Shown: positions 46,898 to 58,760 of the stretch, one piece after another
How positions within the stretch are numbered: position 1 is the first letter of the stretch
How the letters are laid out: every line of letters begins with the position of its first letter
Assembly: GCA_026874595.1 (NCBI GenBank)
Contig: CM049311.1
Location: forward strand, 59,897,953 to 59,961,952
Direction of reading: 5' to 3'
DNA length: 64,000 nt
DNA from: Sipunculus nudus
Taxonomy: Eukaryota > Annelida > Sipuncula > Golfingiida > Sipunculidae
Notes under the pieces: model-generated
The model's input: only the letters and a program-made list of their open reading frames with translations
The model's database searches: none
Told to the model about the DNA's origin: nothing
Translations under genes and position numbers: made by a program

Positions 46898-47735
46898 GGT
46901 TTTAGCTCAGCTGACTGAAAGTCTTCTGAGGTATAGTGATCACTCTTTGTCCGTCCGTCTGTCCGTCTGTTAACCAGGCACAAATCGTAACCGCTGGACC
47001 TAGAATCTTGTAACTTGAGATCCTGGGAGGTGCATGAAAAATCTCCTCAGAAACCTGAAATAAGATCTCTGCTCCCCATATCCTTCGAGCCATGGGATAA
47101 TTAAAGGTTTGATACAAAAGCTCCAGCATCTGAATAACTAATGCATTGATCGCCGTGATTCTTTGCATGCTTTTTGATCATGGACTGTTTCATCAGTTCC
47201 TGCAGACTGGTGGCGCCACTTTTTTTTCGAATTTTTACGCATTTCTTAATCTATTATTGATACCTTTAAAAATGTGGTCACCTGTTAACAGGACGCAAAT
47301 CGGAACCATTTGAAGTAGAATCTTTTAACTTGACATCCAGGGAAGTCCATAAAAACTCTCCATTGAAAACTGAAATTAGGTCTGTGTTACCAATATCCTC
47401 CTAGCTATGGGGCTCAGAATTACTCCCAAGAATAATTAAAAAATTGATACAATTGATTCAGTATCTGAATAACTAATGCATTGATCACCATGATTCTGTG
47501 CATGCATATTCACCATTGAGTGTTTCATCAGTTCCTGCAGATTGGTGGACCCACCTATATTTTTTTTCTCGAATCGTAACCATTGGACGTAGAAACTTCG
47601 CACTTGACATCCATGGAGGTCCATGAAAAATCTTAATGGAAACCTGAAATTAGGCCTCTGTTACCCAGTTCCTCCGCGCTATGGGACTCAGAATTACCCC
47701 CAGAATAATTAAAAATTTAATACAAAAGTTCCAGT
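46898..47735 (+). mobile_element. Family G (D-type) left part, fused to a family B right part
   Basis: Left end GTTTTAGCTCAGCTGACTGAAAGTC, GTCCGTCC tract, then D-type ~330-bp units (GCAGACTGGTGGCGCCACT at 47203; a second unit at ~47540). At ~47733 it passes without a G right end into family B sequence. Confidence 0.65.
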
Positions 47736-48546
47736 TTGTCTGCCTTGGGATAAAATCACTCATATCTCGGCAATGGTTTGACTTATCTGCCTAAAATTTT
47801 GCATGTGTATACATTTTCGATAGCTCTCTTGATTTAACGACAGGTGGACCAACCTATATTTATGTTCACGCTTCTGACATCTATGCTAATATCTCGGGAC
47901 TGGCAAGACATATCGGCCTGATATTTTGCATTAGTATAGATCTCACATAGCTCTTTATAATACACAAAACTGGTGGCGCCACCTGCAACCATTTCTACAC
48001 ACATCCATCTGATTGTCTGCCGTGGGATAAAATCCATCATATCTCGGCAGTGGTTTGACTTATCTGCCTAAAATTTTGCATATGTATACATCTTGCATAG
48101 CTTTCTCGATTTTGTGTCAGGTGGCGCCCCGGACATTCACGATTACACTGCAGACATCCATACAAATATCTCAGGATTGGTTTGACGTATTGGCCTGAAA
48201 TTTTGCATTAGTATAGATCTTACAGAGCTTTACATCTTATACAAATTTGGTAGCCAAACTGACAACTATTTTTGCATGGTGTCCATCGCCCCAGGGTAAA
48301 AACCACTCATATCTCAACAGTGGTTTGATTTATCCACCTGAAATTTTGCATATGTATACATCTTTGACAGCTTTCTCTCTCAAATAACAGGTGGCGCCAC
48401 CTACAATCATGTTTATAGACATCCATAATAATATGCAAAACATCTCGCTCTATTTCTCCCTGTCACTCAATCTATGCCTCGCTTCACCCGTCCCACTATG
48501 ATTTCGGCGGATACACGTAGATGCTAGTCGACTACCCGTATTCTAG
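47736..48546 (+). mobile_element. Family B right part
   Basis: Units with GTCTGCCTTGGGATAAAATC, an exact 14-bp palindrome at 48389-48402, and right end TTCGGCGGATACACG...CTACCCGTATTCTAG. The B left end is missing. Confidence 0.7.
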
Positions 48547-49600
48547 TTTGATATTATTGATTAGATCCTGTTATGTACAAAATGTAAAGTACAAGATTGT
48601 TTAAAATAAAATTTATTATGAGAGTGATTAAAATAATTTTATGTATATTTTGTGAAATTGATATAAGTTGAAATTTCTTTGCACATTCCTAAATTGTGGA
48701 TATGTTTCTTATCTTATGCCGGATTAATACAGAAATTTTGGAAATTGACAGATTTAGAATATTTCTCACATTTGAAGAATGGAAAATGATACAAGAGATT
48801 ATTGCAGTGAAGATGGACATGCCTGAGGTATATTGGCCGTGCATGCTACCAGTATTGTAAATAATGATATGTAATAATCATATATATCTCCTCTGGTGAC
48901 AATTTTAGGTTACATGTTTATATATTAATAAAGAGGATGTAGATAAATTTTAAACAGAAATATGTGCATGCTATAAAATAAATTTGTGAAATATATGAAG
49001 AATATATGTACAGAGATGCACAAATATATACAAATCAGATATAATACTCAAGAGTTCGTACAATTATCTTATAATTTCTATTTAACACAGCCAGTCCCGT
49101 AAAAAAAACAGTTGATTTTTTCGTAAAAAGTGTGCAGTTATCAATGTGTGGATTGTTTTTGTTTCAAAGTTTCAATAAGATGCATATTCACCTGCCTTCT
49201 CATTTCAATATTTTGTGAAACTGTTGGAAATTCCAGTGGAAATGTATGTACTGTGGAGATGAAAAATTAGCCATAAAACCTGAACTTTCATTATGTAATA
49301 TGACGAAAAATTACCCTTATGAATATGCGAGGAATGACCTTTAAATGCTATATTTCATGTAGAACTGGTACATGGTATAATAAATGCTCCAATATAATCC
49401 ATACTTAGCCTGAATAATAAGACAAGATATACACTGATGTATTGAAAATATTTATCATAGAGGTTTCAAATTATAAATTAACAGAATTAAGGTGCTGAAA
49501 TGATTAAGACCTCCCTGCTGTGAATGACAGACACAGTATAAGGAAATTGTGTGTATAACAGGTGCTTGTAATTGTAGTTTATTCATGTTATTGTAGTACT
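48547..49600. other. Unannotated AT-rich stretch
   Basis: No repeat family or convincing exon. A short exon-like frame near 48762-48829 is discussed among the rejected items. Confidence 0.4.
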
Positions 49601-49604
49601 GGTG

Positions 49605-49960
49605 AATAGCACTGCTGGCTGCGCAAGGTCTAGAATCCTCAAATCAGGATAAGTAATAGTAATAGTAATATATGGTAAAATATTGTAATAGTAATGGTAA
49701 TAGTAATATAAGAAATTGAAAGTTATAGTTATAGTAATAGAGCAGCTGTAATAGACCCTATGTCTGGTTTAAAGCAGTGTTGGCTACGCAAGAACTAGAA
49801 TCCTCCCGTCAATATAATTAATAGTAATAGTAATAGATACCCTAATAATAGTAATAGTAATAGATGATAAAATGTAGTAATGGTAATAGTTAAAGTAATA
49901 GTAATAACAGAAATTGAAAGTTATAGTAATAGTAATTGAAAAACTGTAATATACCCCATA
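49605..49960. repeat. Two tandem ~165-bp units rich in TAATAG
   Basis: GCACTGCTGGCTGCGCAAGG at ~49609 and GCAGTGTTGGCTACGCAAGA at ~49774 start two similar units, each followed by CTAGAATCCTC and (TAATAG)n with GAAATTGAAAGTTATAG. Confidence 0.7.
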
Positions 49961-49969
49961 TCTGTTTAC

Positions 49970-50773
49970 CGCCTCCGCCGCCGCGTTCGTTTCCAGAAAA
50001 CTCCTCTGAGACCCTTAGACCGACCTTTCAGTAACCTGGCAATGTTCTTCGCTCACATATGTAGTTGTGTATAACAAACCCGCCTCCTTTATGTGCAGTA
50101 TGAATCTGGGTGTCTTTGTGATAACAGTCCCTATCTCAGGAGTGGTTCAATGTATTGAGCTGAAATTGGCATGTCCAAAGATCTTGAATTTCTCCATTGC
50201 GTATTCGAGACTGGTAGCGCCACCTACAATTATTTTTGCGTTGCGTCCATCCATGCATTTCCCATCTGTTCGTATTAATGCTTGGTTCAATTAATTGGGC
50301 TGAAATTGTGCATGTCCATAAATCTTTGAAACCTCCATCTCGTAATCAAGACTGGTGTCGCCATCTGCAATCATTTTCATGTGGTTGCCATCCGTACGTT
50401 TCCTTTGGAGAAAATTTGCCATTATCTTAGGAGTAGTTCAATGTATTGGTCTGAAATTTTGCATGTCCATCCACCTTGGACAGCTTCGTTGTAGACCAGA
50501 CAGGTGGCGTCACCAGCTGTTCTGATTTTATAGAATGCATTGATGCAATTTTTCTCGGTAGTGGATGGTGTCTCGGCCTGAATTTTGCATGGTGTATCCA
50601 TCTGTAGATTTGTTCTTGGAGACAATTGCACATATATGAGGAGTTTAATAGGCATCACAGATGCCACAAATTTGGAGTTGTGTCATGTCAAGAACATTCA
50701 GTGCCTTACTTTACCAATTCCTCTGTGATTTCGGCGGATACACGTAGTTGCTTGTCAACTACCCGTATTCTAG
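49970..50773 (+). mobile_element. Family B element, left-truncated
   Basis: It starts within the B left region (CCGCCGCGTTCGTTTCCAGA, then CTCCTCTGAGAC) and ends GATTTCGGCGGATACACG...CTACCCGTATTCTAG. Internal GGTAGCGCCACC (50214) and GGTGGCGTCACC (50502) variants. Confidence 0.65.
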
Positions 50774-51200
50774 TATCTTAGAATCATAATTTAGATTATA
50801 GCTACAACAGATATTAATCAGTCTTTGGTATTTTTCTAAGTTAGTAATAATTTTAAATATAATATCACCACTGGCGCTTGAATCCCTATTAATAATAGTC
50901 TTCATTTCTCCAATGTTCTAAGAGATACTACGACGAAATCAGGTCAAACGACCCAATAATAAAACGGTAATAGGTACCGTGTTACCACTTGTAATATCAC
51001 AATATAATATTACAAGTAACAACAAAAATCCTATGGATTTTCATTAAACTCATACTTTATAGCAGTAGAGTCTCTTACCTGAATTAAATTCTCTACAAAA
51101 TCCATTCTTGCTACTTATTAGTTACCACGTGTTTGTCAGTCCTGTGTATCCCTACCTGTACTGCCAAAGCAGCATGGGTTCAGGCAAGTTTCCTTTTTAT

Positions 51201-51214
51201 CCGCAAGGTGGCAG
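51201..51214 (+). promoter_or_regulatory. CTCF-like motif (weak)
   Basis: CCGCAAGGTGGCAG fits about 12 of 14 positions of the animal CTCF core consensus. A single motif match is weak evidence. Confidence 0.2.
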
Positions 51215-51424
51215 CAGTTAGGCACAATTGATTTTGTTTATTGTTATTTTTATGTATGCATACTATTTTTTTCGAAAATAAGCGAATAAACTGCCTGCAG
51301 TTTTACGGCTGATAGGGTGAAACGGGAGGGGAGAGGGGACCAATATGCCACAGGCGTGCGCATGATTTTGGCATAAGGGACCACACAAAATCCCTATCGC
51401 GTGCCCTGGATGTGTGTGTGTGTT

Positions 51425-51441
51425 GGGGGGGGGGGGGGGGG
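51425..51441. repeat. Poly-G tract
   Basis: An uninterrupted G run; a second (51748-51761) lies 320 bp on. Other homopolymers: poly-C at 55174-55184 and 63828-63837, poly-G at ~62985-62997. Confidence 0.9.
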
Positions 51442-52621
51442 CGAGGGGTAATCCTCCGACTGTGTATAAAATCAAATGAAGAAAATGACCATTTATGTCC
51501 CCTCTCATGGTGTATAAAATCGAATAAAGAAAATGACTATTTATGTCCGCTTTGTAGGCGCTTTAAATGCAGATTGCGTTAAAGTTTTTGGCAAATGTGT
51601 GGTACAGAAATATATATTTTACTTAAATAAACTTAAATCGCCACCATTTGTAGCTTATTCAATAAGAGGTTTTACCGCAACTATGAGTGACAAAATGAGA
51701 TCCCCACTAAAATTCGAAGAGAAGATTGTGTGTATGTGTGTGTGTGTGGGGGGGGGGGGGGTCGCCGAGACATTTGATGACATGGTATGACCTGTGCATG
51801 TGTAATGGAGGTTTTGGTTAGCCTATTACAGCTACTATAAATCGTGTCTAATGGACTTCAAGATGTAGCTCATGGGCTAGGAAAGGTCACCGTGCACCCC
51901 CTCAGGGATTTTTTATGACATAGTTTTTTTTAGATTCCCAAGTATGTCCAATTAATGAATTAAGGTGTTAACATTGATTATTATGGGATACACTACCCTT
52001 TAAGGCCATTTAAAGAAAACCGCGTCATTACGCACGGCATCCGCGGACAGGTAGCCTTGCTAAGGGGGTAGGGGTATGTAAGTTCTTATAGCTTGCTTGA
52101 TATTTGATATATTCACTTCAAACAAACTGTGTTGTATTCGCAAATAATAGAAGAAAATCACTGACAAAAAATTATCATATAATGTATCACATTTTTTTGT
52201 TGATTAAGCAATTAATTACGATACTAATAAAATATCCTGAAAGAATATTGAATTTAACAGCTTTTTTAAACTTTCCCCGACAGTAGTTTTTCCAGATGAT
52301 GTTGACATTTCTGAAGTTCTTGTGCATTAATACGTTAGTTCCGGACACTCTTACTAATCCGTCTGTTAAAATATGAATATTTGACCATATATCCATGCAG
52401 TAAATGACCCACTGCTAAGTCCATTTTAAAGTACCCTTTGTATATAAGTTGAATGTGGTGTCTCATGTTTCTCTCCAGATGCACTTGATTTTCACTGTAA
52501 TGCTTCTATAATGATATAAATAGTTATTCATCTGAACCTGAAGGTGTTTATTGTGTTTAAAAAATGAAGCCCTCTCTTGAGCCATTTCTAACATATAACA
52601 ACTACACAAAAATAATCATTC

Positions 52622-52647
52622 ATATATATATATATATTTATATATAT

Positions 52648-52691
<44 letters not shown>
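52622..52691. repeat. (TA)n tract
   Basis: TA-rich dinucleotide run with short interruptions, inside the foldback-like element at the junction with the repeated terminal segment. Confidence 0.85.
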
Positions 52692-52694
<3 letters not shown>

Positions 52695-52909
52695 ATGGAG
52701 TAGGAAGTGCCACCGTGCACCCCCTGTGGAATTTTATGACATAGGTGTTATATATCCACCAAGTACATATATGTCCAATCAATGAATTAGGACGTTAACA
52801 TTGATTATTTTAGGACACCCTACAATTTTATGCCACTTAGAGTCATTACTCTTGCATGGCACCAGCGGACAGTTATACTTGATAAGGAGGAGGGGTATGT
52901 ATACACATG

Positions 52910-53115
52910 GGGTTCCACCAAGGTCCTTATAAGGTTCCCCACTCAATCCATCGTGAAGAACCTTGGAGGTTTCCCCTCAGGCCCTCTGAAGAGGTTCTAG
53001 ATGGAACCTTCCAGGTTCCATAAAAGAACCCTCGGGAGGTTCCAAAAAAGAACCCCGTCTTCTTTAAGGTTCCAGTAGGAACCTTTAAAGGTTCCAAATA
53101 TTGAAGAACCCATTT
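52910..53115. repeat. Dense GGTTCC/GGAACC inverted-repeat cluster
   Basis: At least eight GGTTC or GAACC motifs in ~200 bp, alternating in orientation (for example AAGGTTCCAGTAGGAACCTT, a palindrome around a short spacer). Could form several hairpins. Lies inside the foldback-like element. Confidence 0.65.
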
Positions 53116-53680
53116 CAGTTATATCTGAAACGTACCCTTTTTTTCGTAGAGTGCTCCTCGGGCAAAAAAGTAATACCTTGTCTCTTAATACAGAAAATTC
53201 CTTCAAACAATAATTTTATGTTGATCCCGGTTACCATCCTATATTAAATAGATAGTTCCAAACGGCGATCAAAACATATTATTCCTGGCGGATATAAAAA
53301 AATTTAAATATATACTAGGCATTTCATGGAAAAAAGGGTGAATAACCACTTGAGAACAAGTGTCATTCAAGAAAATTTGGTGACTTTCTAATTATTAATA
53401 CTTTAAATACCATGGAAGAAAGTGTGGGTCAGACCTAGACCACTGTCACCACCATTCTGGTACATGGGAGGAATTGAGACCAAATGCAGCGTTAATGCTG
53501 CCAGTATTGCAACGTAGAAATTAAGCCTGCTAATATCTAGCAAAAATGTAATTCCAAATAAATAAACATAATTATATGTCTAAGCGTGTTTGCATCGAAA
53601 AAAAATTTCCCTGAACTGTTGATCACATTTTACTGGTTAGCGAAAGATGTATTACAACCCGGCAGATACCACACGTATAA

Positions 53681-53858
53681 CAGTGGAACCTGTGTAAGAG
53701 GGCACTTGTCTAATAAGACCTCCTGTCTATTGAGACCACCCTTGGGTGAACCGAAACCATTCTCACTGGTTATAACGGACCTGTCTAATAAGACCCCTGT
53801 TTTTTAAGACCACTTTTGGCCAGTAAATAAGGATGGTCTTATTACACAGGTTTCACTG
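53681..53858. mobile_element. 178-bp MITE
   Basis: Ends CAGTGGAACCTGTGTAA and TTACACAGGTTTCACTG are inverted with one mismatch in 17. The right flank is TA, the left AA (mutated TA likely). The interior has repeated CTAATAAGACC and GACCACTTTTGGCC motifs typical of short TA-target MITEs in invertebrates. Confidence 0.75.
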
Positions 53859-53859
53859 T

Positions 53860-55800
53860 ATGATATTTGAGTATTTTTATCAGCATTGAATAAAATTTTG
53901 TATAATAAATTGTAATGAATTTTCAAATGATACTTCAGGAGAGGATCTTACAAGATAAGACTGAGTCCTCACTAGTAGCAATTGTGTATATATTACTGGG
54001 TATTTTTGTAGGGACTAGAAGGGAATATTAGCATTTTTTTATTACCTATCTTTTACATAATATATTAAACAACTACAGTAAAGTAAGAAGCGGGTTCTCA
54101 ACAATCACTCCTGCCATTCGAATGGAATACTTTCATAACGGTAGGCTTTTACTTCCTGCTCGTATATACGTAGCCTTGATATACATAGCCTTCAATGATT
54201 GGGCATTGAATTTTAAATTGGTACTTCCATTACCTTGACCTCTCCAGGAGAGATAGAGTGTCCATTTGTCATTAACTTGACCATTAAATGCATTTTATTA
54301 TCTCAAATGTAAGCACTGAAATTTATTAGATTCTTCATAAAAACACGTGTTTTGGGGACTGACATAGAAAGATGGGTGTATATAATTAATTAACCGAAAT
54401 CAGTTTGTGTCATGCTCATGCATTCACGCTTATTTGTATATTGAAAAATAAGGATATTTTACCAAATCGCCAGCAGAGATTTTGATTTCCTTACATGATT
54501 CCAATAATATCTCCGCCATTCATGTAGAATATTTCTGTTTAAGACCTTAAAGTCTGTCTTGTTAATAAACGCGAATGACTGACTATTCCCCTCCTTATCT
54601 GGGGCAATATAATTAATATCCATAGTCTTCCGTTTATTAATTTCAGAAGTAAGCACTGAAACAGCAGAAAGCCTCATCATAAATAACGAAATTATTTAAG
54701 GCCATAACATGGGAGCTAGGGGCTGAATCCTCTCAAAATGTTCATGGGCGAAAATATATAAAACACATTTCATTTTAAAAAAGTGCCATGAACAGGTGAA
54801 CTCACATGCGAATTTTATATACAACCGCATTTTACAGAAGCTGAGTTATATTTTACAGATATATGAATTGTAATAAAATAAAATGAATAAAAGAAAATAC
54901 ACTGTATACAACAAAAGATATATGATATACTTGGACGGACATGTCAGAGATTGTATAATTAGTAGTCCCAATGTTGTCAGTGATTGGCCTCCACTGTGTC
55001 CGGAATAAGGGCACAGGCTTTGTCCATTTCTGCTTAGAATCCTTATAGTCTCTGATTGTTTCATATTAAATATAGCTCTCTTTTTCTCCGTCAATATTTG
55101 TAATCTTCACAATCAGAAATGCTACGTATGTTTTTAATTAAAATTATTCCCAGTGAAGACCACATGTATGACACCCCCCCCCCACCCTGGATTGTACTGT
55201 CACTGCATGTGAGACTTCCGCTCCTTTACTTTCTTGCTGCTGTTTATACCTTCCATTACTTTCGATTGCCTTGAAAAGAAATCTTCATTAAAATGTCCAC
55301 TCTATTGCATCAGCATACATTTAGATCGTGTGATTTGTTTTCAATTAAAAAATATCAAGTACTTTTCCTTGCGAGAAATTCTGAAAGCCACATAGTAAGG
55401 CATTTAAAAAGAACAAGACAAATTATGACATAGTCATAATATAATTGTAACAAAAACATAAAAAATCAACCAACACCAAATGAAGTTATGAAGTTGTAAA
55501 AGCTGTAATTAATAATTGTGTTTAATAATTGAAACTGTTGTACATGCCGTCTTGTTCTTTCCCCTTTTGACATGACTTGAAACCTTGTGTTAACATTGTG
55601 GTACAAGACACTTCTTATGCCGTACTGTATACGGGACAAATGCACTGAGCTTACACGTCCACCGTAAGTAAATTATTTTTTTAAAAATATTTAGTCTTCC
55701 ATTTTGTGGACAAATACATCATAATTTTTCAGTTTGATTTGCATAAAACGGAAATGTTCTTAATCTATTAGAATGTTTATATGATTATTTTTTATTATTA
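53860..55800. other. Interior of the foldback-like element, nothing recognised
   Basis: Open frames of 60-82 codons only, with no known domain. AT-rich. Confidence 0.4.
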
Positions 55801-56559
55801 TGATGTGTTCAAAAATTGCTCAAGAGAGGGCTCTAATTATTATTAAAGCCAATAAGCACCTTCTGGTACAGGAGAATATCTTTATATATATATATATATA
55901 TATATTAGGGAAGCACCACAGTGATTATCAAGTACATCTGGAGGGAAACAGGGGACACCACATTCATCTTATATACAAAGGGTATTTTAAAATAGTTTTG
56001 ATAGTGGGTCATTTATTGCATGTATATAAGGTCAAATATTCATATTTTTCTCAAAAGGATTCGAAAGAGTGTCAAGAACTTATGCATTAATGCACGAAAA
56101 CTTCAGAAATGACAACATCATCTCGAAAAAAAACTACTGTTGGAAAAAGTTTGAAGAAAAAGCTGTTCAATTCAAGATTCTTTCAGGATATTTTATTAGT
56201 TTCGTTATAAATTGCTTAATCAACAAAAATATGTGATACATTTATAAGATTGTTTGTACCAGTGACTTTCCCCGACTATTTGCAAATACAATACAATTTA
56301 TTTGATGTAAATATGTCAAATATTAAGCGAGCTATAAGCATTTACATACCCGTACCCCCTTATCAAGGCTAACTGTCCGCAGGTGCCGTGCGTAAAGACG
56401 CGGTTGTCTTTAAATGGCCGAAAAGGGTAGTATATCCTAAAATAATCAATGTTAACATCTGAATTCAGAAATTGGACATACTTGGGAATCTAAAAATACC
56501 AATGGCATAAAATCCCAGAGGGGGTGCACGGTGACCCTTCCTAGCCCATGTGCTAATGA

Positions 56560-57760
56560 TCCTATTATATGAATTAACAGCTAGATTTGTGTACAAATAC
56601 AAAACTTATTCAGCGAAAGGATTAGGCACCCCCTGGTAATTTAGGAAATAAAGAGCTCCCTAAACGTTTAACATATTTTAGGGGCTGGGACGCCTGTTGC
56701 CGCTCCTCCCTTTTAAACTCGAACGGGATGGGCCGATTCAGTTGATAGGCCAACATGAACGAGTTCCGCTAAACTGTGTACACGTATAGCAAAGGGGCTA
56801 TATACAGAGACTTAGAACGTAGGGCACATGCACGTTTTGTGTAGTGCGTTGGCATGACGAACTGTCAGGCAGGCGGGCCCAGCTAGGTTTAATCTGATAG
56901 GCATTGTTTGCGCCAGTGGTCGCTTTAGTGCCTCGCTGAATATGACAAAAGGCTGTTGATGCAGCTCAAAATTCACATGATATCAAAGCATATATAAACA
57001 GAATTGTGGTGATGAAAAATACAAACAAAAAGACTTAATGTTGTTAGAAACTTTTCAGTTTCAAGATACAATACAGTATATTTATTATTTACGGTAGATA
57101 ACCTTATCTTTATTCAATGAACTTCCATACCGGTCCACATATTTTCCCCCGAGTGTTGGTTGGTACAATTTTTACGAGCTAGGTAAATAGAAAAAAACTG
57201 AGCGATTTATATGAATATTTGCAGATTTTGGTCAGGGGACGACGCTTATTTGAAGTATGGTAAGGAATTTTATTCAGAAGGTATCATGACTTTTAAAATA
57301 ATTTAATTTGTAAATATTCGGTTTCATACATTAGATATACATTGTCCTTATAATTTGAGGTGACCATTGGTCTGGAACAGTTTTATCCGTTTTTTGCTCC
57401 ACCTAGTCCTTTTGGTCAGAGGATGAGGACTGTTCGAGTACGGGCCAGGAAACGGACTTCATTTTGAACCATGCACAGGTCAAACATGCACTGTCAATTC
57501 TTAAATTCATCTTGTAAATAGGAGGGGTCTATTTAATTTGAATGAGTCTACTTAATGGATTGTCTGGTAAAAAATTCCAAATAAGCGGTCACCTTATAGA
57601 ATCCAGAGGAACGCTGAAGAAAAGACAAAATAAACAGAACACATCGGAGCAAAATTTCAACATCGGGGTACTGATCGAAATGTCGAAAGTATATCAAGAA
57701 CCCTGACCTACACCGTAATTTAATTGACTTAAGCAATTCCTTGGAGTATATCTCAGAGGA
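56560..57760. other. Unannotated stretch before the minisatellite
   Basis: Moderate CpG content at 56690-56950. A 116-codon minus frame (57548-57898) runs into the minisatellite and is probably chance. Confidence 0.4.
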
Positions 57761-57763
57761 AGG

Positions 57764-58760
57764 ACAGTGTCGAGTCGACGGCAGCAATAATGATCGTACA
57801 AGTGACAGGAAGGGCGATGTCGAGTCGACGGCAGCAATCAAAATCGTACAAGTGACAAGGACTAGGTCGAGTCGACGGCAGCAATTATGATCGTACAATT
57901 AACAAGAAGGACTATGTCGAGTCAACGCCAGCAATAATGACCGTACATGTAACAAGGACTATGTCGAGTCGATGGAGGGAATAATGATCGTACAAGTGAC
58001 AAGAAAGACTATGCCGAGTCGACGGCAGCAATCATAATCGTACAATTGACAAGGACTATGTCGAGTCGACGGCAGCAATCATAATCGTACAAGTGAAAAG
58101 GACTATGTCGAGTCGACGGCAGCAATCATAATCGTGCAAGTAACAAGGACTATGTCGTGTCGACGGCAGCAATCATAATCGTGCAAGTAACAAGGACTAT
58201 GTCGTGTCGATGGCAGCAATCATGATCGTACAAGTGACAGGAAGGACTATGTCGAGTCGATGGCGGCAATAATGATTGTACAAGTGACAAAAAAGAATCA
58301 TGTACAAGTGACAAGAAGGACTATGTCGGGTCGATGGCAGTAATCATAATCGTACAAGTGACAAGGACTATGTCGAGTCGACGGCAGCAATCATAATCGT
58401 ACTATTAACAAGAAGGACTATGTCGAGTCGACGGCAGCAATAATTATCGTTCAAGGAACAAAGACTATGTCGAGTCGACGGCAGCAATCATGATCGTACA
58501 AGTGAAAAGGACTATGTGGAGTCGACGGCGGCAATCATGATCGTACAAGTGACAAGGACTATGTCGAGTCGATGGCGGCAATAACGATTGTACAAGTGAC
58601 AAAAAAAAGGATCTTGCAACAAGTTACAAGAAGGACTATGTCGAGTCGACGGCAGCAATAATGATCGTACAAGTGACAAGAAGGACTATGTCGAGTCGAC
58701 GGCAGCAATAATGATCATACAAGCGACAATTCAGAAGGACTACGTCATGTCGACGAGTCT
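57764..58760. repeat. Minisatellite, ~20 units of ~46-50 bp
   Basis: Consensus GACTATGTCGAGTCGACGGC, then AGCAATCATAATCGTACAAG and TGACAAG. Units vary by point changes and by GAA insertion in the AAGGACT spacer (AAGAAGGACT). Most contain the GTCGAC palindrome. Confidence 0.92.

Larger units (their letters stand above)
51865..56555. mobile_element. Foldback-like element with ~700-bp inverted repeats
   Basis: The left arm 51865-52610 and the right arm 55800-56555 are imperfect inverted copies. Matching landmarks: TCATGGGCTAGGAA/TTCCTAGCCCATG, GGTCACCGTGCACCCCCTC/GGGGGTGCACGGTGACC, CCCTACCCC region near the ATCCGCGGACAG/CTGTCCGCAGGTG motif, and CCCTCTCTTGAG/CTCAAGAGAGGG at the inner ends. The left arm's terminal part is repeated at 52691-52905. 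No transposase frame inside. Ends have no clear target duplication. Confidence 0.65.

Noticed and set aside
48762-48829. Exon-like segment (TFEEWKMIQEII then AVKMDMPE, before a GTATAT donor-like site)
   Set aside because: Short, no convincing acceptor, no partner exons, and an overlapping alternative frame looks equally plausible; not enough to call a gene.
57548-57898. 116-codon minus-strand frame
   Set aside because: Its N-terminal part is read from the minisatellite; the rest matches no family I know.
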